Below, piece after piece: positions 48,387 to 60,743 of a stretch of 64,000 bases of DNA (the first letter of the stretch is position 1; each line of letters begins with the position of its first letter). The translations under genes and the position numbers were made by a program. This DNA is from Erythroxylum novogranatense (Eukaryota; Streptophyta; Magnoliopsida; Malpighiales; Erythroxylaceae): positions 53,733,414-53,797,413 of the forward strand of contig CM057230.1 in assembly GCA_029891385.1 (NCBI GenBank), written 5' to 3'. A model generated the notes under the pieces. That model was not told the DNA's origin, searched no databases, and saw nothing but the letters and a program-made list of their open reading frames with translations.

Positions 48387-49468
48387 ATTACAGAAGGTAA
48401 TTTTTTTTTATGTTATATGCATACGCAAATCTGCTTTTTGGATTTGTGAATAATGATATGAACATATATGAATATCATGATTGTTGATAAGCTATTTCTT
48501 ACTATATCATATGTTTCATGCTTTTGTTTTTGTTTTTACTCATTTTGTTCCCAATAATCCAACATAGAACTATCGTTTTTCATTTTTCTCATCTTTCTTG
48601 ACTGTTGGGAAGATGATTGTTGAAAGTCTTCAATAGTGAAAATTGTTCTTATGAAAACGTTACGAACAAAAGAGACTTTTTTTCTTTCGTTTTTTTATGA
48701 ATGGTCTTCAATAAGAAAATGTTGTTGTTTTCGATAATTCTCTCTCTAGAGGATGTTTTTATTTTCAAAAGCAAGAAAAGAAAAGTTACAAAAATGAAAA
48801 AGAAATGCAGAGAAGAGGAGGAAGAAGACCATAGGCATGTGGCCTTTCACAAATAAGTATATGTCCAAACAATGCGTGATATATATATATATATATAAGA
48901 TATGCATATATATAAATAAACAATTCGTGGCAGATGGGGTATAGCTCTCAACCGTACATTGTTAAACATATAAGTATAATAAGCCAAAAGACTTAACAAA
49001 TGTTTTTTGCATATATATGTAATAATAACCGGGTTAAGTCTTTGGATATATATTTTAAATTAAATGTAACATAAAGAATTAGAAATACATTTTCTAATTT
49101 ACGAAACTAATTAAGTTAGTTAAATTAGTTTCTAATTAATATAAGATATTAGAAGTTAGTTTTTTAATACAAGAAAACTAATTTGTTTAGTTAAAAATAA
49201 AAGGGGTTTCATTAGAAATTAGTTTCTAATTAAACCAAGATAAATTGATTAGTTCAATTATAATTTAAATTAGAAACAAGTTTCTAATTCAATTTGAATT
49301 ATTCATATTTAAATATGATTATATTAGAAATAAGTTTCTAATTGATTAGATATTAATCGCATAATTTGACTATTTAAATAAATTACTAATATAATTAAAT
49401 TGTTTCCATAATATGAGTATAAGTTCGCTATGCGTTAGGCAAAATAATTTATTATTTTATGCACTCTT
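48387..49468. other. Copia D leader-like region with (AT)n and repeated near-palindromes
   Basis: Non-coding. An (AT)n run lies at 48879-48897. From about 49075 to 49345 there are repeated near-palindromes of the form ATTAGAAA-NN-AGTTTCTAAT. Confidence 0.5.
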
Positions 49469-49954
49469 TTGATTCTTGAAAATTTATTTTTCAAAAAGAT
49501 GCCTATTATTAAGCAGACGCTTAAGCTTATTCGAAGTGAGGCACATAAGAGATGTATTGGCAGTATGTATGTAAAATTAGTTAATATACATTTAATTCCT
49601 AGAGACGGTCTAACACAACATCTTGTTTCAGTTAATAACATGATGAAAGAATTATGCTTTGGAGGTTGTCGAGCTTATACAGATGTTGAAGTAAAGTACA
49701 TGACTTTGCTTGCAACATTATCTCAACCTCAAGGCGAATTGTTACGAATGCTCTAGAATAATATGCCTAACAAGCAGGCTTATAATTTGTTAGTGATGAC
49801 ATTTATTAAAGAGATGCATAAAAGGGAGTTGATTAGGACTTTGTATCTTATAGACCCTCCAATGGAAACAGTAAGAGCTATTGTACATCGAGCTTCGCGA
49901 ATTGTGTCACGCAAACTTGTGAAGTCATTTCTGCATAAGGTTTGTTACCTATAG
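49469..49954 (+). pseudogene. Unrecognised ORF interrupted by one TAG, weakly gag-like
   Basis: 49469-49756 and 49763-49954 are in one frame separated by a single stop (LLRML*NNMPNKQ), giving about 161 codons. I do not recognise it with confidence. The pattern QHLVSVNNMMKEL, a TDVEVKYM-like segment, then an alpha-helical stretch loosely follows the copia gag of element D (KHLRKMSNMVSEL, SNEQQVQAVI). It lies 320 bp upstream of that gag. It could be an older gag fragment or an unrelated gene remnant. Confidence 0.3.
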
Positions 49955-50433
49955 ATTGTTCGTCGGTTGTAGCGCATTTAATACAATATTTTCTTATATA
50001 AGAACAAAGTCTTGTTTTTTTTATGTAATATGTTTAGACGTATATCATATAGGAATTCATCTAGATTAAAGTAATTATGATTTGATTGTTGTATGAATGA
50101 TGATTGAACATATTAGTGGACTTTTGATTTCATAAGTAATTGTGATCGAATTATTTACTCTATGAACAATTAATATGACATTAATGTGAATATATATTTC
50201 TTTCTTATTGTAGAAACTTAGTGTTTCAAACAAAAAGAAAATTAGATACTACTTTAAAAAATATTATTGCTGACCTTAATAGGGGTGAGAAACTCGATGG
50301 TGACAATTATAAAATCTAGAATATGAAAATCCAATGTGTGCTAGAGGAGCAAGAGGCTCTTGAACCATTAAACCTAACCATGGAAGTTCCTGAGGAAGGC
50401 AATACGACCCAACATAAGAGGGACCATGATGCA

Positions 50434-52620
50434 TGTTGGGCCCGGGCCCCGGATCCCCATTCCCGAGGTGGCCCCTCGAGTCGCGCCGACGACGGGTGCC
50501 CAAATACCTTCGGATCCGATCCCAACATCCATACAAATACACAATTCGATTCACACATATACTCAGTCACATATTCTATTCAGGCATTTCCATAACATTC
50601 ACATCTATGAATTCAACACCCCATAAACTAAGGGGTTTCATGCCATTACAGATTAAGAGAAATTCAACAAATATTCTCAAATGCAGCATAATACGAAATA
50701 AAATTTAAAATCCAAAATACATAAATATGCTCCATGATGAAATGCTGGCGGGCTAACCAAAGTACTAACTTAATGCAAGGCTCCTAACTAGCTTGAAATT
50801 TCCAATGCCTTGCAAAGTCGACAATCGTCTCGATCACTTTTGAGGAGGGAGAGTAATGGGGTGAGTCTGAAGCTCGGTGGCATATCGTTTATAGCCATTG
50901 GCAACGAGCCACACAATCAAGCATATATATACAAGTATAGCAAGTCAAAATTCATCAAGTGATTCACATTCATATAAGCATATGTCATGCAAATTTCTGT
51001 TTCTCAACATAACAATTATTATGCATCATTTCTATCAAATCAATCATGAATGCACACAAATGGTTCGAGAGTTCCGTAAACGATCCGGATAAACCGAAGT
51101 TAAATCCGTAAACTATCCAAGTCTGATTTCTCAAGGATCTCGTGGCCTCAAGCGGGCAGCCGGGAGAAGGCTTTATGTCAACGTGCACGTGACTCCATCC
51201 GTAACTCTCTTACCCAAATAAAACACATAATCCATTCGATTCGTGCTCAAAGCATTTTTCACAGTTTTCTAAATTCTCATTCTTGTCCATTGCCATAAGG
51301 CCTATCAAGCCATGCATAATCATAATCAAAATGCACATTCAATATTTCTCATGTAATTCAATACCAACAAGATCATATCATGCAAGCAAGTAAGCACACA
51401 CAAGGCAATTTGCCCATACACACAATAACCATAAACATATTACCCACCTAATATCGCTCGAGTATCTGACTCACTGGTGTCCTTCCTCTTGCGATTGGGT
51501 CAGGTCGGCTTGGTTTCCCATAATAGACCAAGTTCTCATTTAATCAATATCCATAGTAAATATTCAAAACTTGGAAATCCAAAATAAGGCATTAATAGTC
51601 TATATCTGACTTCCATCTAAAATTCTGAATCCTTAGAGGCTAATTCCGAACCCCCTTCTTCATAAAACTCGTAGCCCTTATTTCTAGTTCACAACGAATC
51701 TGAAATCACCTCAATTGGACATCTACAACCCAGGATATGCCCAAAAATCTCCTTCAGAAAACTTGGGTGTTCGCCGCGGCGAAGGTACGCACGCCGCGGC
51801 GAGCCAAATGTCTTCGTACGTTGCAACGAGCCTTCCTCGCATGTCGTGACGAACGCTCCTCTCACACGTCGAGGCGAACAAGCTGCCGCACGTTGCAGTG
51901 AATACATATTTATTCGTCGCGATGTTGCTTCCCCCTCTCGCACGTCGCGACGTGCGAGTCTGGAGCTCGACTCCGAAATCCAGTTTTTCTGCATTTCCAC
52001 ACTTTAATCCTTTCACAAACACAAATGCAACACATCAAAACATTATATCAAGACTTATACCACATTTCTAACCCATTCTAAGCTTCCAATCCATCATAAG
52101 CATACAACCCGAAAAGTTCTAACCATTTTCCTTCCGAAAACCCTAAACCTTCGATTCTCTTCATTCCTACAATCTTCTAAGTTTAAATCTAACCATAACA
52201 AGTTTTAAGGAAGCTAAACTTACCATAAATCACTTCAAATCAGTCGGAAAACTCAAAGATCGCAAAACCTCTCTTCTCTTCTGTCTTCCTCCACCGACGG
52301 CGCTACTCCTCTTCTTTTCTTCTTCTTTTCTGTTTTCCTCTTTCTTTCTATTTCCTTCTAATTCTTTCTTTAAAACCTACCTAGGGTGGTCAAAGACCAA
52401 AATACCCCTCCTAAGAAGCCTAAATCCATTCCAACTTAAGTAAACTTCCCAAAATGCCCTTACACAATGTAATCCTCTAATGCCTTGTTTAAACCATATT
52501 TAATCTCAATTATACTCCAATTAACCACTAGCACACCCAATTTAATCAAACTAAGCCATAAATACATAATTATCAAAATTCATGCTTACTGACATCATAA
52601 AAAAATTTCGGGGTCCAACA
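50434..52620 (-). repeat. G 3' LTR
   Basis: On the minus strand it runs TGTTGGACCCCG to GGGCCCAACA. It contains a donor-like GTAAGT (complement at 52218-52223), a CpG block at 51765-51975 and a 22-bp perfect palindrome at 51937-51958. Confidence 0.93.
51765..51975. repeat. CpG-dense palindromic block of G, left LTR
   Basis: Repeats of CGTCGCGACGAGC and GCCGCGGCGA. Compared with 58840-59050 it has unit gains and losses plus many C/T and G/A changes. Confidence 0.8.
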
Positions 52621-52634
52621 TTTCTCCCCCTCTT
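52621..52634 (-). other. G polypurine tract
   Basis: The minus strand reads AAGAGGGGGAGAAA directly before the 3' LTR and overlaps the pol stop codon (52633-52635). Confidence 0.85.
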
Positions 52635-54205
52635 AAAAGAAATTTCGTCCTCGAAATTTACCTGAACTATCGAAGAGATACGGATACTTCTCCTTCATAG
52701 CGTCCAATGACTCCCATGTAGCCTCCTCTACTGAATGATTCCTCCATAGGACCTTGACTAACTGAACCGTCTTGTTCCTGAGAACCTTGTCGTTGGTATC
52801 TAAGATCTCCACTGGTAGCTCCTCATAGCTCAGATCATCCCGCAGCTGAACATCACTAGCCTGAATGATATGAGAAGGATCCGATCTATACCTCCTTAAC
52901 ATAGACACATGGAAGACATCGTGAATCTGCAATAACTCCGGAGGTAACGCCAATCTGTAGGCGAGTGGTCCAATCCTCTCAAGGATCTCATAAGGACCCA
53001 CATACCTCGGACTCAACTTACCCTGTTTGCCAAATCTCATCACTCCTTTCCAAGGAGACGTCTTAAGGAATACCTTCTCACCGACTTCATACTCCATCTC
53101 CTTTCGATAAGCATCAACATAACTCTTCATCCTATCATATGCTGCCTTAAGTCGCTGCTTAACCAGATTGACTTTATCGATCTGAATCAATTCTGGTCCT
53201 TCCAATTGCCTCTCTCCTTCTTCATCCCAACAAACTGGAGTCCTACATCTTCGCCCATACAAAACCTCATATGGAGCCATCTGAATACTCGAACGGTACG
53301 AATTGTTATAAGCAAATTCGACCAACGGCAAATGTTCATCCCATGCTCCTCGAAAATCTATCACACAAGCCCGAAGCATCCCCTCAAGGGTCCGAATAGT
53401 CCTCTCAGATTGACCATCCGTCTGAGGGTGAAACGCTGTACTAAAATTTAGTTTCGTCCCCAAAGCTTCCTGCAAACTGCCCCAAAATCTCGAAGTAAAC
53501 CGAGGGTCCCTATCAGACACAATCAAATCCAGAATCCCGTGCAATCTCACTATCTCATCAATATACTTCTTTGCTAACACATGCAAAGAATCAGTCTGCT
53601 TAATCGCCAAAAAGTGAGCTGACTTGGTCAACCTATCCACAATAACCCAAATTGCATCATGCCTCCTACTGGTCTTAGGCAAACCCATCAGAAAATCCAT
53701 AGTCACCCTCTGCCATTTCATTCCGGGATGGACAATGGCCTCAACATGTCCGAAGGTGCCTGGTGTTCAGCCTTGACTTATTGACACACTAGACGCTTAC
53801 TCACAAACTCCGCTACATCTCTCTTCATGCCTTTCCACCAAAAATGCTCTTTCAAATCCCTGTACATCCTGATACTACCTAGATGCATGGCGTAAGGCGC
53901 ATTGTGTGCCTCATCCATAATCTCAGCCTTAACTTCCTGCACATCTAGGATACACAACCTGTTCCCCACTGTCATAAGCCCATCATCTCTCACCTCTATT
54001 TCTGAAATCTTGCCATTCTGAATTTCATCTCGAAGCTTGCTCAAATCTGCATCTTGAATCTGCAATTCCCTAACTTTCTCCCTGAGTATTGGTCTCACTC
54101 GGAAATTAGCTAGAAGACAATCTGGTTCCTCCTGCTTCAAGCTTATCTTAAGCTTGGCCATCTCTTCCAATAAAGGAAAATAAATCGCTCGAACATGAGC
54201 AATCG
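52633..54205 (-). pseudogene. G integrase with C-terminal chromodomain
   Basis: From 54205 leftward is the zinc-binding region ([10 protein letters not shown], then RLVCQ, with the first cysteine of the CxxC pair replaced by Arg), ending at a TAA (53778-53780) in place of a Gln codon. A 1-bp loss follows near 53718. The 362-codon stretch 53721-52633 holds the catalytic core: D9 (MDF), D70 (SDRDPRF) and E106 in TDGQSERTIR, the D,D35E pattern. It continues through the GPY/F module (RYVGPYEILERIGPLAYRL) to a chromodomain near residues 300-350 (EILDTNDKVLRNKTVQLVKV, then EEATWE), ending FRGRNFF. Integrase joins cDNA to host DNA; the chromodomain targets heterochromatin in this clade. Confidence 0.92.
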
Positions 54206-54860
54206 AAGACTTCCTGCTCAAGGCATCCGCCACAACATTGGCCTTGCCCGGATGATACTCAATCATCAAGTCATAATCCTTGAGTAACTCGATCCACCTT
54301 CTCTGTCTCAAATTCAATTCCTTCTGGCTCAACAAATACTTCAAACTCTTATAATCGGTAAAAATCCGCGTCTGAACTCCATACAAATAATGCCGCCAAA
54401 TCTTTAAAGCAAAGATCAGAGCTGCTAACTCCAAATCATGCGTCGGATAATTCAGCTCATAAGGCTTCAACTGCCTCGAAGCATAAGCAATCACCCGATC
54501 TCCCTACATCAAAACACAGCCAAGACCCTTCCTCGAAGCATCACTATACACCGTATAGCCCTCATCACCCGATGGTAAAATCAAAATCGGGGCACTCGTC
54601 AACCTTTGCTTGAGTTCCTCGAAGCTCCTCTGACACTCCTCACTCCAAACGAACTTCCGATTTTTTCTCAACAACTTCATCATCGGAGCGGCTATCATGG
54701 AGAATCCCTCCACAAACCTCCTATAATAGCCTGCCAAACCCAGAAAACTCCTCACCGCTGCTACATTCTTCGGTGCCTCCCAATTCACCACAGCTTCTAT
54801 CTTCTTTGGATCCACATGAACTCCTTGCTCTGAGATCACGTGTCCAAGAAATGCAACTTC
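54206..54860 (-). pseudogene. G RNase H domain and RT connection
   Basis: Contains [16 protein letters not shown] (end of RT), [12 protein letters not shown] (RNase H), a stop TAG at 54504-54506 in place of Gln ([15 protein letters not shown]), [30 protein letters not shown] and the end [16 protein letters not shown]. The usual order and spacing of gypsy RNase H are kept. Confidence 0.92.
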
Positions 54861-55623
54861 CCTCAGCCAAAATTCGCATTTATCGAATTTGACATACAGC
54901 TCGTTCCTCCTCAAAGTCTCCAAAGAGATCCTCAAATGCTACTCATGCTGCTCATCACTCTTGGAATAAACCAAGATATCATCGATAAAAACAATGATAA
55001 ATTGGTCCAAGAATGGCTTAAAAACCCGATTCATTAAATCCATAAACGCTGCAGGCGCATTGGTCAATCCGAAGGGCATAACCAAAAACTCAAAGTGCCC
55101 ATACCGCGTCCTGAAAGCAGACTTCGGCACATCCGACTCCTTAATCCTCAACTGGTGATAACCTAATCTCAAGTCTATCTTAGAGAAGACTTTCGCCCCT
55201 TGCAACTGATCAAACATATCATTAATGCGAGGCGGATACCTGTTCTTCACTGTAACCTTGATTCAACTTCCGGTAGTCCACACACATCCTCAACGAGCCA
55301 TCTTTCTTCTTCACAAAAAGAACCGGAGCTCCCCAAGGCGAAGAGCTCGGTCGAATATATCCCTTCTCCAACAACTCCTCCAACTACTCCTTAAGCTCTT
55401 TCAATTCCACCGGAGCCATCCGGTAAGGCGGAGTTGAAATCGGCGTAGTACCAGACAGAAGCTCAATGGGAAACTCAATTTTCCTAGGTGGTGGTAGTCC
55501 TGGCAATTCCTCAGGGAAGACATCCGAGAATTCCCAGACTACTGGAATATCCTCCAGCTTCCCTCTATCTGCTCTGGTGTCAACCACATAGGCTAAAAAC
55601 GCCTCACAACCCTTCCTCATCAT
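54861..55623 (-). pseudogene. G reverse transcriptase
   Basis: 55623-55384 encodes the typical entry (FSDVFPEELPGLPPPRKIEF). A TAG at 55384-55386 replaces Gln. [20 protein letters not shown] and YRKLNQ follow, then a 1-bp frameshift near 55250, then [31 protein letters not shown] and the catalytic box [10 protein letters not shown] second TAG at 54939-54941 again replaces Gln. Synthesises cDNA from the element RNA in the family; inactive here. Confidence 0.93.
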
Positions 55624-55626
55624 CTT

Positions 55627-56115
55627 TTACTGGCATCGAAATGAAACAAGTCTGGGCGGACTCGTTTTTCTGTCTCCCACAAACACCACTCTCTTTCTAC
55701 TATCCAATTCAAATTCTACTGTCTTTTGCTTACAATCCAAACGGGCGTTGTCCTTTTCTAATGTGTCCATACCCAATATCACATCCAATCCTCCCATCTT
55801 CAGTGGCATCAAATCGACCACTAGAAGTTCTCCATCAATGCGAATCTCACAACCTCTATACACTTGACTAATCACAATGCACTGGCCGATTGGAGTACTC
55901 ACCATCAGCGGAGTATCCAAAGAGCTCACAATCCTATCACACACAGGTCTACTCGAGGAAACAAACGAATGAGTAGAACTCGGATCAATCAAGACAAGCA
56001 CATCATCAGAAAACAATCTAATCATACCAGTCACCACATCTGGAGCGGTCTCTGCATCCTCCCGGGTCATAGCAAACACCCTAGAAGGTGCCTGCCCTCT
56101 CGGTCTTCCCGGAAG
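55627..56115 (-). pseudogene. G aspartic protease region
   Basis: Within the 56670-55627 reading frame, LIDPSSTHSF is the protease active-site motif (D229 of that frame), and GLDVILGMDTLEKDNARLDC is the second conserved block. The stop at 55627-55629 breaks the link to RT. Confidence 0.88.
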
Positions 56116-57337
56116 ATTCACCCTCTTGGCTGCATCTGAACTGCCCACTTCTGTTGCAGTCCTCTGTCCCATAGTCTCTGTCCTCCTCGAAACTTGCATC
56201 TGACTCCTCTCTTGTCGTGGAGGCTGAGGACACTCTCTGGCAATGTGTCCCTTCTCCCTACAGTTGAAACAAGCTCTCGTCAATCTAAAGCACTCTCCTC
56301 TATGGGACCTTCCGCAGTGCTCACACTTCGGAACGAAAGATCTGTCCCCATCTCCCCTTCTATCGCCACCCACCGTTGAGGCTTGGTGAGAAACAGTAGA
56401 AGTCCTCATCGGCCTAGGTCGGCTCACACCACTACTCCTCTCCTCTGACTGAACTGGGAAGCTCCTAGCACTCCTGTCTGGCATAGGAGCACTAGTGCTA
56501 CCACCCCTCCTGGACTGCTCTTTTCCCTTTCTCTTCTTATTCACAGCACTCTTGATGTTTTCTATATTTTCCACTCTCGGTACCCTCGACCAATTCTTTG
56601 AAATCCAAAATTTTATACAATAACTTTCTCTCGATGGCCAAGTGCGGGGCCGACTCAAACCGAGCGACATCTAGCGACTTCACTCAACATCGGATCTGAA
56701 ACATCTGGGATAGCCGTGTTAACCGGCGCTTCATACTTATTGTTGTCATATCCTACGAGTCAAACCGAGGAACTCCCTGCTTACATTGAACATATATCTC
56801 GGCAGATACTTCTTCACAAAGCCACAGGAAGTCTGCCATGCCAACCCTCTGGCCTCATCCGATTTTGCTGGCACGGTCTCCCACCAATCAGAGCATCTCC
56901 CTGAAGCAAACTTGCAGCATAGATGACTCTCTCGTCATCCTCACAGTCCATCTGATCCAACACTCTCTCAGTCTTCCTTAGCCAAGTCTCAGCTTCTTTA
57001 GGATCTGATGTCCCAAAGAAATCAACTGCCCCATACTTCCTCAATCGATCAAACCGTCTCCCTTTCTGAGCTGGGGCTGAAGCAGAAGGCTATGGCATCT
57101 GACCCATAGCCTGCACGAATGCCTGAGTAAAGGCCTGGAACAACCTCGGATCTAAAGGAAGCACTTGCTCCTGCATAGCTGGCGACTCCTGAGTCGGCGA
57201 CGGAAGGGCTCGCTACCTAGCCTACGAAGCCTCGGCATTCCACAGACTCTTGAATCATCAGTCCTCTCCTCTCTAGTCAGAGAGTCAGGTGCAGCAGATC
57301 CTTGCATAACTACTCGTGTCCTTCTACGAGGTGGCAT
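56116..57337 (-). pseudogene. G gag with CCHC zinc knuckle
   Basis: Starts MPPRRRTRVV at 57337, the common start of this clade. Capsid-like gag is at 57044-56814 (FFGTSDPKEAETWLRKTERV, DDERVIYAASLLQGDA). After a frameshift near 56880, 56670 onward carries CEHCGRSHRGECF and the zinc knuckle CFNCREKGHIAREC near 56270-56230. At least two frameshifts and a stop near 57152. Gag packages the element RNA in the family. Confidence 0.9.
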
Positions 57338-57488
57338 CGTACTCCTTCAAATGGAAACACTAAGGATTAGCTACTGGTCAATCTACATGTATGCATGATA
57401 TGCATGTCACTTAATCAATGCAAAAATTAATCAAATATCAAACAAGTCGTCCTATATGCATTCTAAGCCAAGGACACTAAACCTAGGC

Positions 57489-57500
57489 GCTCTGATACCA
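57489..57500 (-). other. G primer-binding site
   Basis: The minus strand reads a perfect TGGTATCAGAGC four bases from the 5' LTR edge at 57505. Confidence 0.93.
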
Positions 57501-57504
57501 AACA

Positions 57505-59688
57505 TGTTGGGCCCAGGCCCTGGATCCTCATTCCTGAGGTGGCCCCTCGGGTTGCGCCGACGACGGGCGCCCAAATACCTTCGGACCCGATCCCAACATC
57601 CATACAAATACACAATTCGATTCACACATATACTCAGTCACATATTCTATTCAGGCATTTCCATAACATTCACATCTATGAATTTAACACCCCATAAACT
57701 AAGGGGTTTTATGCCATTACATTAAGAGAAATTCAACAAATATTCTCAAATGCAGCATAATACGAAATAAAATTTAAAATCCAAAATACATAAATATGCT
57801 CTATGATGAAATGTTGGCGGGCTAACCAAAGTACTAACTTAATGCAAGGCTCCTAACTAGCTTGAAGTTTCCGATGCCTTGCAAGGTCGACAATTGTCTC
57901 GATCTGCACCTGAGGAGGGGAGAGTAATGGGGTGAGCTGCGAAGCTCAGTGGCATATACGTTTATAGCCATTGGCAACGAGCCACACAATCAAGCATATA
58001 TATACAAGTATAGCAAGTCAAAATTCATCAAGTGATACATTCATATAAGCATATGTCATGCAAATTTCTGTTTCTCAACATAACAATTATTATGCATCAT
58101 TTCTATCAAATCAATCATGAATGCACACAAATGGTTCGAGAGTTCCGTAAACGATCCGGATAAACCAAAATTAAATCCGTAAACTATCCGAGTCTGATTT
58201 CTCAAGGATCTCGTGGCCTCAAGCGGGCAGCCGGGAGAAGGCTTTATGTCAACATGCACGTGACTCCATCCGTAACTCTCTTACCCAAACAAAACACATA
58301 ATCCATTCTATTCGTGCTCAAAGCATTTTTCACAGTTTTCTAAATTCTCATTCTTGTCCATTGCCATAAGGCCTATCAAGCCATGCATAATCATAATCAA
58401 AATGTACATTCAATATTTCTCATGTAATTCAATACCAACAAGATCATATCATGCAAGCAAGTAAGCAAACACAAGGCAATTTGCCCATACACACAATAAC
58501 CATAAACATATTACCCACCTAATATCGCTCAAGTATCCGACTCACTGGTGTTCTTCCTCTTGCGATTGGGTCAGGTCGGCTTGGTTTCCTGTAATAGACC
58601 AAGTTCTCATTCAATCAATATCCATAGTAAATATTCAAAACTTGGAAATCCAAAATAAAGCATTAATAGTCTATATCCGACTTCCATCTAAAATTCCAAA
58701 CCCTTAGAGGCTAATTCCAAACCCCCTTCTTCATAAAACTCGTAGCCCTTATTTCTAGTTCACAACGAATCTGAAATCACCTCAATTGGACATCTGCAAC
58801 CCAAGATATGCCCAAAAATCTCCTTCAGAAAACTTGGGTGTTCGCCGCGGCGAGCCAAATTTCTTCGTACGTCGCGACGAGCCTTCCTCGCACGTCACGA
58901 CGAACGCTCCTCTCGCACGTCGCGGAGAACAAGATGCCGCACGTCGCGGTGAATAAATATTTATTCGTCGCGACGTTGCTTCCCCTTCTCGCACGTCGCG
59001 GCGTGTTCATACGCACGTCGCGACGTGCGGGTCTGGAGCTCGACTCCGAAACTTAGTTTTTCTGCATTTCCACACTTTAATCCTTTCACAAACACAAATG
59101 CAACACATCAAAACATTATATCAAGACTTATACCACATTTCTGACCCATTCTAAGCTTCCAATCCATCATAAACGCAACAACCCAGAAAGTTCTAACCAT
59201 TTTCCTTCCGAAAACCCTAAACCTTCGATTCTCTTCATTCCTACAATCTTCTAAGTTTAAATCTAACCATAACAAGTTTTAAGGAAGCTAAACTTACCAG
59301 AAATCACTTCAAATCAGTCGGAAAACTTAAAGATCGCAAAACCTCTCTTCTCTTCTCTCTTCCTCCTTGTGGCTTCTCCTCTTCTTTTCTTCTTCTTTTC
59401 TTTTCCTCTTTCTTTCTATTTCCTTCTAATTCTTTCTTTAAAACCTACCTAGGGTAGTCAAAGACCAAAATACCCCTCCTAAGAAGCCTAAATCCATTCC
59501 AACTTAAGTAAACTTCCCAAAATGCACTTACACAATTTAATCCTCTAATGCCTTATTTAAACCATATTTAATCTCAATTATACTCCAATTAACCACTAGC
59601 ACACCCAATTTAATCAAACTAAGCCATAAACACATAATTATCAAAATTCATGCTTATTGACATCATAAAAAAAATTCGGGGTCCAACA
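57505..59688 (-). repeat. G 5' LTR
   Basis: Partner of 50434-52620. Donor-like GTAAGT complement at 59292-59297, CpG block at 58840-59050. Confidence 0.93.
58840..59050. repeat. CpG-dense palindromic block of G, right LTR
   Basis: Same repeat type as 51765-51975, less C-to-T decayed, with an extra CACGTCGCGACGTGCG unit near 59014. Confidence 0.8.
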
Positions 59689-60380
59689 ATGCATATGAAT
59701 TATGGAAAAAGAAGAACTCTTTAGTTCGCATCACGTTGTTGAGTAGTATGGATAATGATATCATACGAGAGTTCCGTAAATTTGAAACTGCAAAAGACAT
59801 GTGGTCCATATTTGCTGCTCATTTTGGAGGTGCTTCAGTGACCAAAGTGAGTCACTTATAGTTAAATTTGATACTTATAAGAAGCACCCAGATGATACAA
59901 TGTAAAAGCATCTGAGGAAAATGTCCAATATGGTAAGTGAGTTACGTGATGTTGGTAATGAGCTTTCTAATGAACAACAAGTGCAAGCTGTGATTCATTC
60001 ACCGCCTCAGAGTTGGGAGCATATGAAGATGCACCTAACTCATAATGAGAATATCAAGACAATGGAAGATGCTATGAGGCATCTCATCTTGGAGAAGGAG
60101 TGTCTTAAAGCCTCAAAGATGTCTTCTCAGGAATATGCAATTAGTTCTAGATCATATGGAGCTATGAATAACAAATGCAAGCATCATGGTGGGCCCAAGT
60201 GGAAGAATAATAAGAGATTCAACCACTCTTTTCAGAAATCCAAGAAGGCAAAATGGAACCAATGTGGAAAGGGAAAATGTCCCTTCATGAAGAAGAACAT
60301 GAAACATATGAAGTTCTATAATTGTGGTAATAAGGGTCACTTTGCTTAAGATTGTATCGATCCCAAGAAGGTATAGCTTT

Positions 60381-60735
60381 ATAGTACAAACATTTGTTCT
60401 ATGAATGTTTCTTAATATGTTTTTCTAACTGAATGACATCCTTTTTGGATTCCAGACTCAGGAGTAGCCAACCATCTAGTGAAGGATAGAGATGCCTTCG
60501 TTGAGTTTCGTAAACTTCCACGTGGTAGTTAATGGCTTTATGTAGATGACAATTCCAGAGTTGCTGTACAAGAAATTGGCACATGTAAATTAGACATACG
60601 TGGAGGACGACCCCTCATCCTACATAAAGTATTATTTGCTCTACATATTTGTAAGAATCTTTTATCTATATTAATGTTGGTTAGACTTGGTTTTAATATA
60701 AATTTCTGAAGTGAATCTCACGTTAATATATTAAA
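60381..60735 (+). pseudogene. Copia D protease/GAG-pre-integrase fragment
   Basis: Follows gag in the expected order: FWIPDSGVANHLVKDRDAF holds the DSG active site, then VAVQEIGTCKLDIRGG and FALHICKNLLSI of the GAG-pre-integrase block. A TAA and other stops interrupt it. It ends near 60740 where the SIRE-type LTR begins. Confidence 0.75.
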
Positions 60736-60743
60736 CAATAATA

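Larger units (their letters stand above)
50434..59688 (-). mobile_element. Complete Tekay-type chromovirus G
   Basis: 9255 bp, flanked by ATGCA (50429-50433 and 59689-59693). LTRs are 50434-52620 and 57505-59688 (2187 and 2184 bp, about 96% alike by eye). Minus-strand order from the right: LTR, primer site, gag, protease, RT, RNase H, integrase, chromodomain, polypurine tract, LTR. Every domain is recognisable but the frame is broken by stops and frameshifts. Tekay assignment rests on the integrase C-terminal chromodomain and the LTR type. Confidence 0.95.
50275..60380 (+). pseudogene. Copia D gag, split by chromovirus G
   Basis: Coding text runs 50275-50428 (LNRGEKLDGDNYKI at the start), is interrupted by G, and resumes at 59689 with YELWKKKNSLVRITLL. 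It continues FETAKDMWSIFAAHFGG and, from 59921, a 142-codon open stretch (MSNMVSELRDVGNELS, QVQAVIHSPPQSWEHMK) that ends in a zinc knuckle FYNCGNKGHFA*DC near 60310. Stops at TTATAG and ATGTAA near 59860-59905 are Gln codons changed by C to T, with a 1-bp loss beside the first. The typical UBN2 gag order supports the call. Confidence 0.8.

Noticed and set aside
53206..53451. Plus-strand ORFs across 53.2-57.4 kb
   Set aside because: All lie opposite recognised chromovirus gag-pol domains.
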